Shown here: positions 1 through 6,235 of the stretch, piece after piece
Layout of the letters: each line of letters begins with the position of its first letter
Numbering within the stretch: the stretch's first letter is position 1
Assembly: GCA_946626795.1 (NCBI GenBank)
Contig: CAMOUZ010000047.1
Coordinates: forward strand, 1 to 8,572
Length of the DNA: 8,572 nt
Source: an uncultured Clostridia bacterium
Lineage (GTDB): Bacteria > Bacillota > Clostridia > Christensenellales > CAG-1252
Reading direction: 5' to 3'
Program-made: the position numbers and the translations under genes
The notes under the pieces: model-generated
What the model saw: the letters and a program-made list of their open reading frames with translations, nothing else
Databases searched by the model: none
Told to the model about the DNA's origin: nothing

Positions 1-834
1 GCGGCAGTCGCCCGCCACGAAAAGTCCCGCCGTTTTGGTCATCGTATCTTCCCCCGCAATGACGTATCCGCCTTTATCGAGGTCCACGAGGGACTTGATC
101 GCGTCATTGCAGGGCACCTGCCCCACCGCGATGAAGCAGCCTTTCACGTCATAGCGACGCTCCGAGCCGTCCTTGGTATTTCGGAAGACAAGCCCCGAGA
201 GCGAGCCTTCTTCGTCCGTCAAGAAACGTTGCAAAGAGAGGTTATGCTCGTAAGAAACGTTCTCTCTGGCGAGCACGGCGTCCACCATCGCCTTCTCTCC
301 GAAGAACTTATCGAAGAGGGTGCAGATATAGACGTGCTTGCAACAATTCGAGAGGAACATCGTATAAGACAGGGCGGTATTCGCGTCGCCGATCATGACG
401 ACGTCTTCTCCCGTAAAGAAGGCGCCGTCGCAGAGCGCGCAATACGAGACGCCCTTGCCGATGAGCTCTTCCTCGCCCGCAACACCGATATGGCGGTGCT
501 TCGCGCCCGTCGCCCAGATCACGGCCTTGGCATTATAGGTGTTATACTCGCATTTTACGAGGAAATCGCCCTCGCCTCTCTTCTCCACGTCCAGCACTTT
601 GTCGAGTTCCAGCTCCGCGCCGAAATCCGTCATCTGCTCGAACATTTTATCCGCGAGCTCGCTTCCGCTGCTCGCCTTCACCGTGGGGAAATTCTCGATG
701 CGAGGAGAATTGGACATCTGTCCGCCGATGGTCTCCGACTCGATGACGAGCACGGTCTTTCCGGAGCGCAGCGCATAGGTCGCCGCGGTCATGCCGGCGG
801 GACCCGCGCCTACGATAATCACGTCGTATTTCAT
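1..834 (-). CDS. trxB: Thioredoxin reductase-like flavoprotein, 3' end cut by the window
   Basis: A low-molecular-weight thioredoxin reductase-type protein, expected to pass electrons through FAD and a redox disulfide to a thioredoxin or glutaredoxin partner. 278 residues are visible; the family usually has 300-320, so about 30 C-terminal residues lie outside. Seen: the FAD motif GAGPAG at residues 9-14, the redox centre CALC at 132-135 followed by DG, and the late FAD motif FVAGDC near 272-277. Odd: the NADPH site is not typical. The usual GGGxxA reads GDANTA (149-154) and the usual HRRDxFR reads TLFDKFF (172-178), so the phosphate-binding arginines are gone. This resembles the ferredoxin-dependent (FFTR) branch known from Clostridium. 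It overlaps the stop of nrdD. Two ATGs are possible (837 or 834); GAGG lies 2 and 5 nt from them, so 834 is preferred. Its likely partner is the glutaredoxin domain of NrdD. Confidence 0.9.
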   Translation of the reverse strand, partial: MKYDVIIVGAGPAGMTAATYALRSGKTVLVIESETIGGQMSNSPRIENFPTVKASSGSELADKMFEQMTDFGAELELDKVLDVEKRGEGDFLVKCEYNTYNAKAVIWATGAKHRHIGVAGEEELIGKGVSYCALCDGAFFTGEDVVMIGDANTALSYTMFLSNCCKHVYICTLFDKFFGEKAMVDAVLARENVSYEHNLSLQRFLTDEEGSLSGLVFRNTKDGSERRYDVKGCFIAVGQVPCNDAIKSLVDLDKGGYVIAGEDTMTKTAGLFVAGDCR

Positions 835-3218
835 CATTTCCTCACAGACTCGATAAAACCCTTGATCTCGCTGGCATTCTCGTATCTGTCATAGCCGCCA
901 TGCCCATTCGGCACGAGGAGGGTCGGCGCCTTGCGAACGCCCATTTTCACGGTCTCGTCTTTATTGTCTTCCGCGTCGATCGGCGTATAGGCGATGCCTT
1001 CTCTGTCCAGCATCATCTTGCTCATCTTGCAGTTCGGGCAGGTCTTGGTGGTGAAAAGGAGCATTCCATCCGCCGCCGTCTTCTGCGCTGCTTCTACGAC
1101 CTGCCCTTCCGCAGCGTCGGATTTCTTCTCCGCGCCCTTATAAACGGAACCCGCAATGTCATAGGTCTTACGCATCTTGAATTCTTCCACCTTGCCGTCA
1201 TTCCAATTCTGAACGGGACGATAGTAACCCGTGATACGGCTGTACACCTCGGTGGAGCGGCCGCAAACGGGGCACTTTCTCTGCTCGCCCGCGAGATATC
1301 CATGCTCCGCGCAGATAGAATACGTGGGGCTCATCGTATAGTAAGGCAGCTTGTAGTTCTCCGCGATCTTACGCACGAGGTTCGCCGCCGCCTGCCAGCT
1401 GTCGAGCTTCTGCCCGAGGAAGGCGTGGAAGACGGTACCCGACGTATAAAGCGTCTGCAGATCGTCCTGAATGTCCAGCGCGTCGAAGATGTCCGACGTG
1501 AAGCCTACGGGGAGGTGCGAGCTGTTCGTATAATACGGGGTGGCGTCGCCTTCCGTCGCGGTGATGATGTCGGGGAATCTCTTTCTGTCATGCTTAGCAA
1601 GTCTGTACGCCGTGGACTCAGCGGGGGTGGCTTCGAGGTTATAGAGGTCGCCGTACATCTCCTGATAGTCGGAGAGCTTCTCGCGCATGAAGTTCAAGGT
1701 CTTCTTCGTGAATTCCTGCGCTTCCTTATTCGTGAGGTCCTTGCGAATCCAATTCGCATTGAGGCAAGCCTCGTTCATGCCCACGAGACCGATGGTCGAG
1801 AAGTGGTTATTGAAGGTGCCGAGATAACGCTTCGTATAGGGATAAAGTCCCTCGTTGAGGAGCTTCGTGATGACTTCTCTCTTGATCTTCAAAGAACGCG
1901 CCGCAATGTCCATCAAACGGGTGAGCTTCTTGAAGAATTCGTCCTCCGTCTTGGAAAGATACGCGATGCGCGGCATATTGATGGTGACGACGCCCACGCT
2001 GCCCGTGCTCTCGCCGCTGCCGAAGAAGCCGCCGGACTTCTTGCGAAGCTCGCGGAGGTCGAGACGCAGACGGCAGCACATACTTCTGACGTCGGAGGGC
2101 TCCATATCGCTGTTGATATAATTGCTGAAATAAGGCGTGCCGTACTTCGCGGTCATCTCGAAGAGGAGCTTATTATTCTCGGTCTCGGACCAATCGAAGT
2201 CGCGGGTGATGGAATAGGTCGGGATAGGATACTGGAAGCCGCGGCCGTTCGCGTCGCCCTCGATCATGATCTCGATGAACGCCTTATTCACCATCGCCAT
2301 TTCCTTCTCGCAATCCTTATACTTGAAGGGCATCTCCTTGCCGCCGACGATGGCATTCAGCTCCGCCATATCATTCGGGACCACCCAATCGAGGGTGATA
2401 TTCGTGAAGGGAGACTGCGTGCCCCAACGAGAGGGAGTATTCACGCCGTAAATGAAGGACTGAATGCATTGCTTGGTCTCTTTATAAGAGAGATTGTCCA
2501 CCTTGACGAAAGGCGCAAGATAGGTGTCGAAGGAAGAGAACGCCTGCGCGCCCGCCCATTCATTCTGCATGATGCCGAGGAAATTCACCATCTGGTTGCA
2601 GAGGGTGGAGAGATGTCCCGCGGGAGCGGACGTGATCTTGCCGGGGACGCCGCCGAGACCTTCCTGAATGAGCTGTTTGAGGCTCCAACCCGCGCAATAA
2701 CCCGTGAGCATGGAGAGATCGTGGATGTGGATGTCGGCATTTCTATGCGCGTCGGCGATCTCGTCGTCATAGATCTCGCTGAGCCAATAATTCGCCGTCA
2801 CCGCGCCGCTGTTCGAGAGGATAAGACCGCCGACGGAATACGTCACCGTGCTATTCTCCTTCACGCGCCAATCATTGATTTTGAGATAATTGTCCACCGT
2901 GGACTTATAATCCACGAGGGTGGACTTCATATTACGCACTTTCTCGTGCTGCTTTCTGTAAAGAATGTAGCTCTTCGCCACGTCGACGAAGCTCGCCTGA
3001 ATGAGTACCACCTCAACACTGTCCTGAATGTCTTCGACCGTCACGCAATCGTTTTTGACCTTATTCTGGAAATCCGCGCAAACTTTCAGCGCGATAAGAT
3101 CGATGATATCGTCGTTATGCGCGCGCTCGACGGAATCGAACGCTTTTATGATCGCCACTTTGATCTTCGACAGATCGAACGGTACTATTTGCCCATCTCT
3201 TTTCTTTACGTTTAACAT
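834..3218 (-). CDS. nrdD: Anaerobic (class III) ribonucleoside-triphosphate reductase with a fused C-terminal glutaredoxin-like domain
   Basis: Glycyl-radical enzyme that reduces ribonucleotides to deoxyribonucleotides without oxygen; 794 residues. Domains: an ATP-cone (about 1-95) for allosteric control; a catalytic barrel with Cys175 (GYC) and the loop Met380-Cys381-Cys382; a zinc site Cys636-x2-His639 plus Cys649-x2-Cys652; and the glycyl radical site in ITGYYRP, probably Gly664. After a linker (about 695-715) comes a glutaredoxin/thioredoxin-like domain (718-794) with CPNC at 727-730 and a likely cis-proline in KAPT (Pro765). The extra domain makes it longer than typical NrdD. The MCC loop and fused redox domain fit the thioredoxin-using NrdD subtype rather than the formate-using one (inference). 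The start at 3218 is chosen because GGAGG lies 4 nt upstream; an ATG 48 bases further upstream lacks such a site. It needs an NrdG activase, which is not in the window. Overlaps trxB. Confidence 0.96.
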   Translation of the reverse strand: MLNVKKRDGQIVPFDLSKIKVAIIKAFDSVERAHNDDIIDLIALKVCADFQNKVKNDCVTVEDIQDSVEVVLIQASFVDVAKSYILYRKQHEKVRNMKSTLVDYKSTVDNYLKINDWRVKENSTVTYSVGGLILSNSGAVTANYWLSEIYDDEIADAHRNADIHIHDLSMLTGYCAGWSLKQLIQEGLGGVPGKITSAPAGHLSTLCNQMVNFLGIMQNEWAGAQAFSSFDTYLAPFVKVDNLSYKETKQCIQSFIYGVNTPSRWGTQSPFTNITLDWVVPNDMAELNAIVGGKEMPFKYKDCEKEMAMVNKAFIEIMIEGDANGRGFQYPIPTYSITRDFDWSETENNKLLFEMTAKYGTPYFSNYINSDMEPSDVRSMCCRLRLDLRELRKKSGGFFGSGESTGSVGVVTINMPRIAYLSKTEDEFFKKLTRLMDIAARSLKIKREVITKLLNEGLYPYTKRYLGTFNNHFSTIGLVGMNEACLNANWIRKDLTNKEAQEFTKKTLNFMREKLSDYQEMYGDLYNLEATPAESTAYRLAKHDRKRFPDIITATEGDATPYYTNSSHLPVGFTSDIFDALDIQDDLQTLYTSGTVFHAFLGQKLDSWQAAANLVRKIAENYKLPYYTMSPTYSICAEHGYLAGEQRKCPVCGRSTEVYSRITGYYRPVQNWNDGKVEEFKMRKTYDIAGSVYKGAEKKSDAAEGQVVEAAQKTAADGMLLFTTKTCPNCKMSKMMLDREGIAYTPIDAEDNKDETVKMGVRKAPTLLVPNGHGGYDRYENASEIKGFIESVRK

Positions 3219-3229
3219 ACTTCCTCCGT

Positions 3230-3244
3230 GGCGGGGACCCCGCC
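3230..3244 (-). promoter_or_regulatory. GC-rich inverted repeat just upstream of the nrdD ribosome binding site
   Basis: The plus strand reads GGCGGGGACCCCGCC, a perfect inverted repeat with 7-base arms around one base. In the nrdD transcript it can fold as a six-pair stem with a three-base loop, ending two bases before the GGAGG at 3223-3227. It may tune translation, protect the 5' end of the mRNA, or be a protein-binding site. The structure is seen; the role is inferred. Confidence 0.5.
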
Positions 3245-3268
3245 TTGTTAAATTTTCGTTGCCCATTC

Positions 3269-3297
3269 AGTATAGCAATATATAATGCCTTTGTCAA
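3269..3297 (-). promoter_or_regulatory. Housekeeping sigma promoter of the nrdD-trxB operon
   Basis: On the minus strand, a perfect -35 box TTGACA (3292-3297) and a -10 box TATACT (3269-3274, 5 of 6 to TATAAT) are separated by exactly 17 bases. Transcription should start near 3262, giving a leader of about 44 bases before the nrdD ATG. Confidence 0.85.
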
Positions 3298-3307
3298 TAG
3301 GAAAAAT

Positions 3308-3321
3308 TACAAAATATTGCG
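3308..3321. promoter_or_regulatory. Probable second (weaker) NrdR box
   Basis: The plus strand reads TACAAAATATTGCG, matching the stronger box at 3340-3353 at 11 of 14 positions with the same ATATTG core. Its centre is 32 bp from that of the stronger box, three helical turns, which is the usual spacing of paired NrdR boxes. It sits about 10 bp upstream of the nrdD -35 box. Confidence 0.55.
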
Positions 3322-3339
3322 ATTTTTTTGCTTGACAAA

Positions 3340-3353
3340 CACAAGATATTGTG
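3340..3353. promoter_or_regulatory. Probable NrdR box (ribonucleotide reductase operator)
   Basis: The sequence CACAAGATATTGTG has perfect CACAA/TTGTG arms around GATA. With one flanking base on each side it matches the published NrdR box pattern (acaCwAtATaTwGtgt) at about 14 of 16 positions. NrdR is the zinc-finger/ATP-cone repressor of ribonucleotide reductase genes in many bacteria. Lying about 45 bp upstream of the nrdD -35 box, it predicts repression of nrdD-trxB when dATP is plentiful. nrdR itself is not in the window. Confidence 0.7.
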
Positions 3354-3495
3354 GTTCATCTTGATTTTGTACATAAGGCTGTTTTTTGTCTTTTCCGCTT
3401 TCTCCCCATATTTCGGGCTTTTTCGCCGAAATGCATTTTCCGCGCCCTTTTTGAACTGGATTTCTCTTTTTGAACGGAGGGAAAAAACTCGCCGA

Positions 3496-3525
3496 AAATA
3501 TTTTTCCGAAGTGCGGTCATACTAC
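3496..3525 (+). promoter_or_regulatory. Possible sporulation-type (sigma-E/sigma-G-like) promoter
   Basis: AAATATT (3496-3502), then 15 bases, then CATACTAC (3518-3525). This resembles the sigma-E pattern KMATATT-N14/15-CATACAHT, with one mismatch in the -35 and two in the -10; CATACTA also fits a sigma-G -10. No housekeeping promoter is evident before this operon. Against it: the transcript would start near 3531, at or inside the ribosome binding site of the first gene. Treat as a suggestion only. Confidence 0.25.
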
Positions 3526-3535
3526 CTCGGAGGTA
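3523..3535 (+). promoter_or_regulatory. Shine-Dalgarno site inside a perfect inverted repeat
   Basis: TACCTCGGAGGTA has six-base arms around a single G and contains the GGAGG (3529-3533) that serves the ATG at 3542, with 8 bases of spacing. In RNA the CCUC arm could pair with the GAGG arm and hide the site, or the DNA palindrome could be an operator. The stem is short, so any effect may be weak. Confidence 0.4.
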
Positions 3536-3541
3536 TAGGAT

Positions 3542-3748
3542 ATGCAAATCTGGACGTACGTACTCATCGCTCTTTTCGCTTTTTCCGCGCTTTTCATTTA
3601 TCTGATTCCAACGGTCATCGCTTTTAAGAACCGTCATCCCAAGCGCCTGTGGATCGCCCTTGTGGACGTCGTGCTCGGCGTGACGATCTTCGGCTGGATC
3701 GCGGCATTGCTTTGGGCCACGGCGAAGACCCCGCTCGCGGAGAAATGA
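3542..3748 (+). CDS. Superinfection immunity family small membrane protein
   Basis: A 68-residue integral membrane protein of the Imm_superinfect type, named after the phage T4 Imm protein that blocks DNA injection by a second phage. Two membrane segments are visible at about residues 4-26 and 41-62, joined by a basic stretch (KNRHPKR, 29-35). Family signatures are YLIPTVIA (20-27) and the glycine/tryptophan-rich second helix ending GWIAALLWA. Family members are typically about this size and are common in bacterial chromosomes, where their role is mostly unknown. GGAGG lies 8 bases before the ATG. Its stop overlaps the start of the VanW gene (ATGA), so the two are probably co-translated. Family membership is fairly secure from sequence pattern; an anti-phage role here is inference, and a general envelope role is equally possible. 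Confidence 0.75.
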   Translation: MQIWTYVLIALFAFSALFIYLIPTVIAFKNRHPKRLWIALVDVVLGVTIFGWIAALLWATAKTPLAEK

Positions 3749-4932
3749 AGAAGCGGATCCCCATTCTTTTCTTCGCCTTCCTCGCCGCGTTCCTTTTCTT
3801 TCTCCTCGCAGGCGTCGGCGCGCCTTACGTCAAGCACGCTCTCCTCGTTACGATCGACGGAGAAGCCTTGGAGGGGAGGGAAGTCTTCACGGACACCCTC
3901 CATCATCTTAAAGCGCAAGCCGCGGGCGGATATCTCCCGCTTTATGAAGAGCTGAGGAAAAAATACGACGCGAAAGAAGCGCTGAATTATATCGGGAGAG
4001 GGCTCGGAGATTATCTCGCCGCCGCCTGCGACAGGAAAAAGGAAGATCCTTTGGACGCCACCCTCGAATGGACGAAGAAGAAAAGCGCTCCTTTTATATA
4101 TTATAAGGAACGCGCGGGAAGGAAAGTGGATCTCGACCTTTTGGGAAAAGCCGTCGCAAGATCCCTCGACGAGGGCTGCGCGGTAAAAGTCTTCTCCGAG
4201 GCGGTCTCGCCGCAAGTCACCCTTTCGGATCTATACGACCGCACCGCGCTTATCGCCGGCTTCACCACGTCTTTCGCCACGTCGGGCGAACACAGACGGC
4301 ATAATATCGCCCTCGCAGCCCGCGCGATCGACGGCTGCACCCTGCTTTCGGGGGAAACTTTTTCCTTTAATAACGTCGTGGGCGAACGCACGGAAGAGAG
4401 AGGGTACGAGAGCGCGAATATCATCGTGAACGGAGATTTCGTCAAAGGAGTGGGCGGAGGCGTATGCCAAGTGAGCACGACGCTTTATAACGCCGTCCTT
4501 CTCGCGGGGCTCACCCCCACGCACGCCGCGGCGCATTCACGCCCCGTGAGTTACGTGGATTATGCGCGCGACTGCACCGTATCCTCCGCGATCGACTTCA
4601 CCTTCCTGAACGACACGCCTTATCCCCTTTATATCGCCGCGGAGGTCAGTGAAAGTACATTGACTTTCCGTCTTTACGGAGAGCGAAAGAAAGGAAAATA
4701 CGAACTGAAAAGCGAGATCTTGCAACGCCTGCCCTTCCGCGCCTTGGACGAAACGGGGGCGGCGCTCTCCGACCTAACGGATCGCACCCTGTTACGGGCG
4801 GGACGAGAAGGATTGCGCAGCGCGCTTTATCGCCTGCATACGCTAAACGGCGTGACCACGACCACCCTTATCCGCGAGAGCTGTTATCCGCCGCAAGACG
4901 CCCTGTATTCCGCGCGAAAGGAGGCGGTCTGA
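3745..4932 (+). CDS. VanW family protein, membrane-anchored and extracytoplasmic
   Basis: 395 residues. An N-terminal signal anchor (about 5-26, following MKKR) should place the rest outside the membrane. Residues about 35-165 look like the variable, possibly peptidoglycan-binding region often found before VanW domains. The VanW domain spans about 171-312: it begins at FTTSF, then ETFSFNNVVGERT (204-216), and the family core GGGVCQVSTTLYNAVL (237-252). A tail of about 80 residues follows. VanW was first seen in vanB-type vancomycin resistance clusters, but most homologues, like this one, are outside such clusters and have no established biochemical function. No other van gene is present, so resistance should not be inferred. 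The start at 3745 is favoured by the signal sequence and the four-base overlap with the upstream gene; the upstream GGAG is only 2 bases away, so translation is probably coupled. Confidence 0.88.
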   Translation: MKKRIPILFFAFLAAFLFFLLAGVGAPYVKHALLVTIDGEALEGREVFTDTLHHLKAQAAGGYLPLYEELRKKYDAKEALNYIGRGLGDYLAAACDRKKEDPLDATLEWTKKKSAPFIYYKERAGRKVDLDLLGKAVARSLDEGCAVKVFSEAVSPQVTLSDLYDRTALIAGFTTSFATSGEHRRHNIALAARAIDGCTLLSGETFSFNNVVGERTEERGYESANIIVNGDFVKGVGGGVCQVSTTLYNAVLLAGLTPTHAAAHSRPVSYVDYARDCTVSSAIDFTFLNDTPYPLYIAAEVSESTLTFRLYGERKKGKYELKSEILQRLPFRALDETGAALSDLTDRTLLRAGREGLRSALYRLHTLNGVTTTTLIRESCYPPQDALYSARKEAV

Positions 4933-4969
4933 GAGCATAAAAGCCGCCGAAGCCGAATAGCATATTCCT

Positions 4970-5524
4970 ATGAACGTGCTGTTTTTTCTTTTAATGACGG
5001 CAAGCCTCGTCTATCTTCTGCTCTTTTCCCCCGATATGGCGATCTCAGCCGCAATCGGCGGGGCGACGGACGCCGTCACCCTCTCTCTCAAAATGCTGGC
5101 GGTCTACGCCCTTTGGCTGGGCGTGCTCGGCGTGATGAAAAAGAACGGCGTCACCAAAGCCGCGGAAAAGCTCTTCCGCCCCATCACCAAGAGACTTTTT
5201 AAGGGAGAAGACAGAGAGACGCAGTCCCTCATCGCGCAGAATCTCGCCGCGAATTTCCTCGGCATCGGCGGCGCGGCGACTCCCCTCGGGATAGAAGCTA
5301 CCACCCGCTTACAGGGGGAAGATGAGACGGCAAAAGACCATACGCGCCTCCTCATCGTCATCAACGCCTGCGGCGTGCAGCTCCTTCCCTCCACGATCAT
5401 CGCCCTGCGCGCAACCTCGGGGAGCCGATCCCCTTCCGACATCCTCTTCCCCACCCTACTTGCCACCGCCATCACCGCCTTCGTGGGCGTGAGCCTCACC
5501 CTCCTCACGAAAAAGCGAAGATGA
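4970..5524 (+). CDS. spmA: Spore maturation protein A
   Basis: 184-residue membrane protein with a nucleoside-recognition (Gate) domain. In Bacillus subtilis SpmA and SpmB are needed for full dehydration of the spore core, and spores lacking them are less heat resistant. Seen: hydrophobic segments near 3-21, 38-56 and 157-179; the family motifs NLAANFLGIGGAATPLG (91-107) and NACGVQLLPSTIIALR (132-147). The length is close to that of known SpmA proteins. The start is fixed by an in-frame TAG at 4958-4960, leaving only the ATG at 4970; no Shine-Dalgarno site precedes it closely. It overlaps spmB by four bases, so the pair is made together. It lies 37 bases after the VanW gene. Confidence 0.93.
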   Translation: MNVLFFLLMTASLVYLLLFSPDMAISAAIGGATDAVTLSLKMLAVYALWLGVLGVMKKNGVTKAAEKLFRPITKRLFKGEDRETQSLIAQNLAANFLGIGGAATPLGIEATTRLQGEDETAKDHTRLLIVINACGVQLLPSTIIALRATSGSRSPSDILFPTLLATAITAFVGVSLTLLTKKRR

Positions 5525-6027
5525 GCGTCTATATCCTGCCCGCCTTCATCGTCCTGAACTTCATCTTGGGCGCCCTTCGGCGCGTCCCCGTTTTCGACGC
5601 TTTCATCGAAGGAGCAAAAGGCGCCGTCCGCCTTGCAACGAGCCTTTTCCCTTATCTCGCCGCCGTCCTCATCGCCGTAAATCTCTTCAAAATAAGCGGG
5701 CTCGCCGATCGCCTGGCGGAGCTCCTCTCCCCTGCCTTCCGTCTCCTCGGCATCCCGCCGGAACTCACGGAGCTCATTCTCGTGCGCCCGATGAGTGGGA
5801 GCGGAAGCCTCGCGCTCTTGGAAGATGTCTATAAGACCTACGGCGCGGACAGTTACCCTGCGCGCGCGGCAAGCGTCATCGTGGGGAGCAGCGAGACCGT
5901 CTTCTACGTCGCAGCGGTCTATGCCAGCGGCACGAAGATCCGAAAATACCGCGGCACCCTTGCCATCTCCCTCATCGCCACGGGCGTAGGCACCCTGCTC
6001 TCCTGCCTGCTTTGCCGCCTGATGTGA
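5521..6027 (+). CDS. spmB: Spore maturation protein B
   Basis: 168-residue membrane protein, partner of SpmA and of the same Gate-domain superfamily. Hydrophobic segments are visible near 3-19, 38-56, 120-136 and 145-165. Family motifs include LVRPMSGSGSLALLEDVY (87-104), then TYGADS (106-111), and GSSETVFYVAAVY (122-134). The length is near the usual 170-180. Its ATG overlaps the spmA stop (ATGA), so translational coupling is likely and no separate ribosome binding site is needed. Together the pair supports a sporulating lineage, although spm genes can persist in relatives that no longer sporulate. Confidence 0.93.
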   Translation: MSVYILPAFIVLNFILGALRRVPVFDAFIEGAKGAVRLATSLFPYLAAVLIAVNLFKISGLADRLAELLSPAFRLLGIPPELTELILVRPMSGSGSLALLEDVYKTYGADSYPARAASVIVGSSETVFYVAAVYASGTKIRKYRGTLAISLIATGVGTLLSCLLCRLM

Positions 6028-6086
6028 GTATAAAAAACAAAGAACGGGACGATACTCACAGTATCAAAAAAAGGAGGATACTCAAC
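6024..6086 (+). promoter_or_regulatory. Leader of the zinc-ribbon gene with overlapping inverted repeats
   Basis: GTGAGTAT (6024-6031, overlapping the spmB stop) is complementary to ATACTCAC (6052-6059). GATACT-CAC-AGTATC (6051-6065) is a compact hairpin using the same bases. A third related copy, GATACTCA (6077-6084), lies between the AAGGAGG site (6071-6077) and the start codon. The stems exclude each other, so the leader could switch between forms that leave the ribosome site free or partly paired. No known riboswitch class was recognised. Confidence 0.35.
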
Positions 6087-6227
6087 ATGAAGTATTATCA
6101 CACCGGAGAGAAGCCCGGCGACGGCACGTACAGCTGTACGAACTGCGGCACCAACGTCAACGTAGGCAAGAACGACAAAATCCCGCCTTGCCCCAAGTGC
6201 ACCAACACTTCTTTCACGAAGGAGTAA
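6087..6227 (+). CDS. Small zinc-ribbon protein
   Basis: A 46-residue protein with two CxxC pairs, SCTNC (Cys17, Cys20) and PCPKC (Cys35, Cys38), spaced as in a rubredoxin-like zinc ribbon. The arrangement GTYSC...IPPCPKC...F resembles the zinc-ribbon domain of YbeL/DUF1451-type proteins, reduced to the ribbon alone. Function unknown; such mini-ribbons may bind nucleic acid or a protein partner. The start is secure: AAGGAGG lies 9 bases upstream, and a terminator follows 8 bases after the stop. Being last in the spmAB cluster, it may share that transcript or have its own promoter in the 59-base gap, which was not recognised. Confidence 0.85.
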   Translation: MKYYHTGEKPGDGTYSCTNCGTNVNVGKNDKIPPCPKCTNTSFTKE

Positions 6228-6235
6228 CCCAAAAA

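Noticed and set aside
229..894. A 221-codon plus-strand open frame opposite trxB
   Set aside because: Antisense to a gene with clear FAD and CxxC motifs; it shows no family motif.
900..3215. A 771-codon open frame on the plus strand opposite nrdD
   Set aside because: It is the antisense shadow of nrdD in GC-rich DNA. Its translation has no recognisable domain, is rich in arginine, histidine and isoleucine, and has no ribosome binding site, while the opposite strand encodes a clear enzyme.
3274..3288. A third NrdR box in the nrdD promoter spacer (GCATTATATATTGC on the minus strand)
   Set aside because: Only about 9 of 14 positions match the strong box at the best register, and its centre is off the 32-bp spacing; the AT content follows from the promoter itself.
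3332..3337. TTGACA on the plus strand as a promoter for the Imm-family operon
   Set aside because: No acceptable -10 box lies 16-18 bases downstream (TTCATC at 17), and it overlaps the NrdR box region of the opposite operon.
3634..4215. A 193-codon minus-strand frame opposite the Imm-family and VanW genes
   Set aside because: Overlaps two well-supported coupled genes; composition and lack of a start signal mark it as a shadow.
3745..4932. VanW gene as evidence of vancomycin resistance
   Set aside because: None of the core genes (vanH, vanA/B, vanX, vanR, vanS) is present; VanW-family proteins are common outside resistance clusters.
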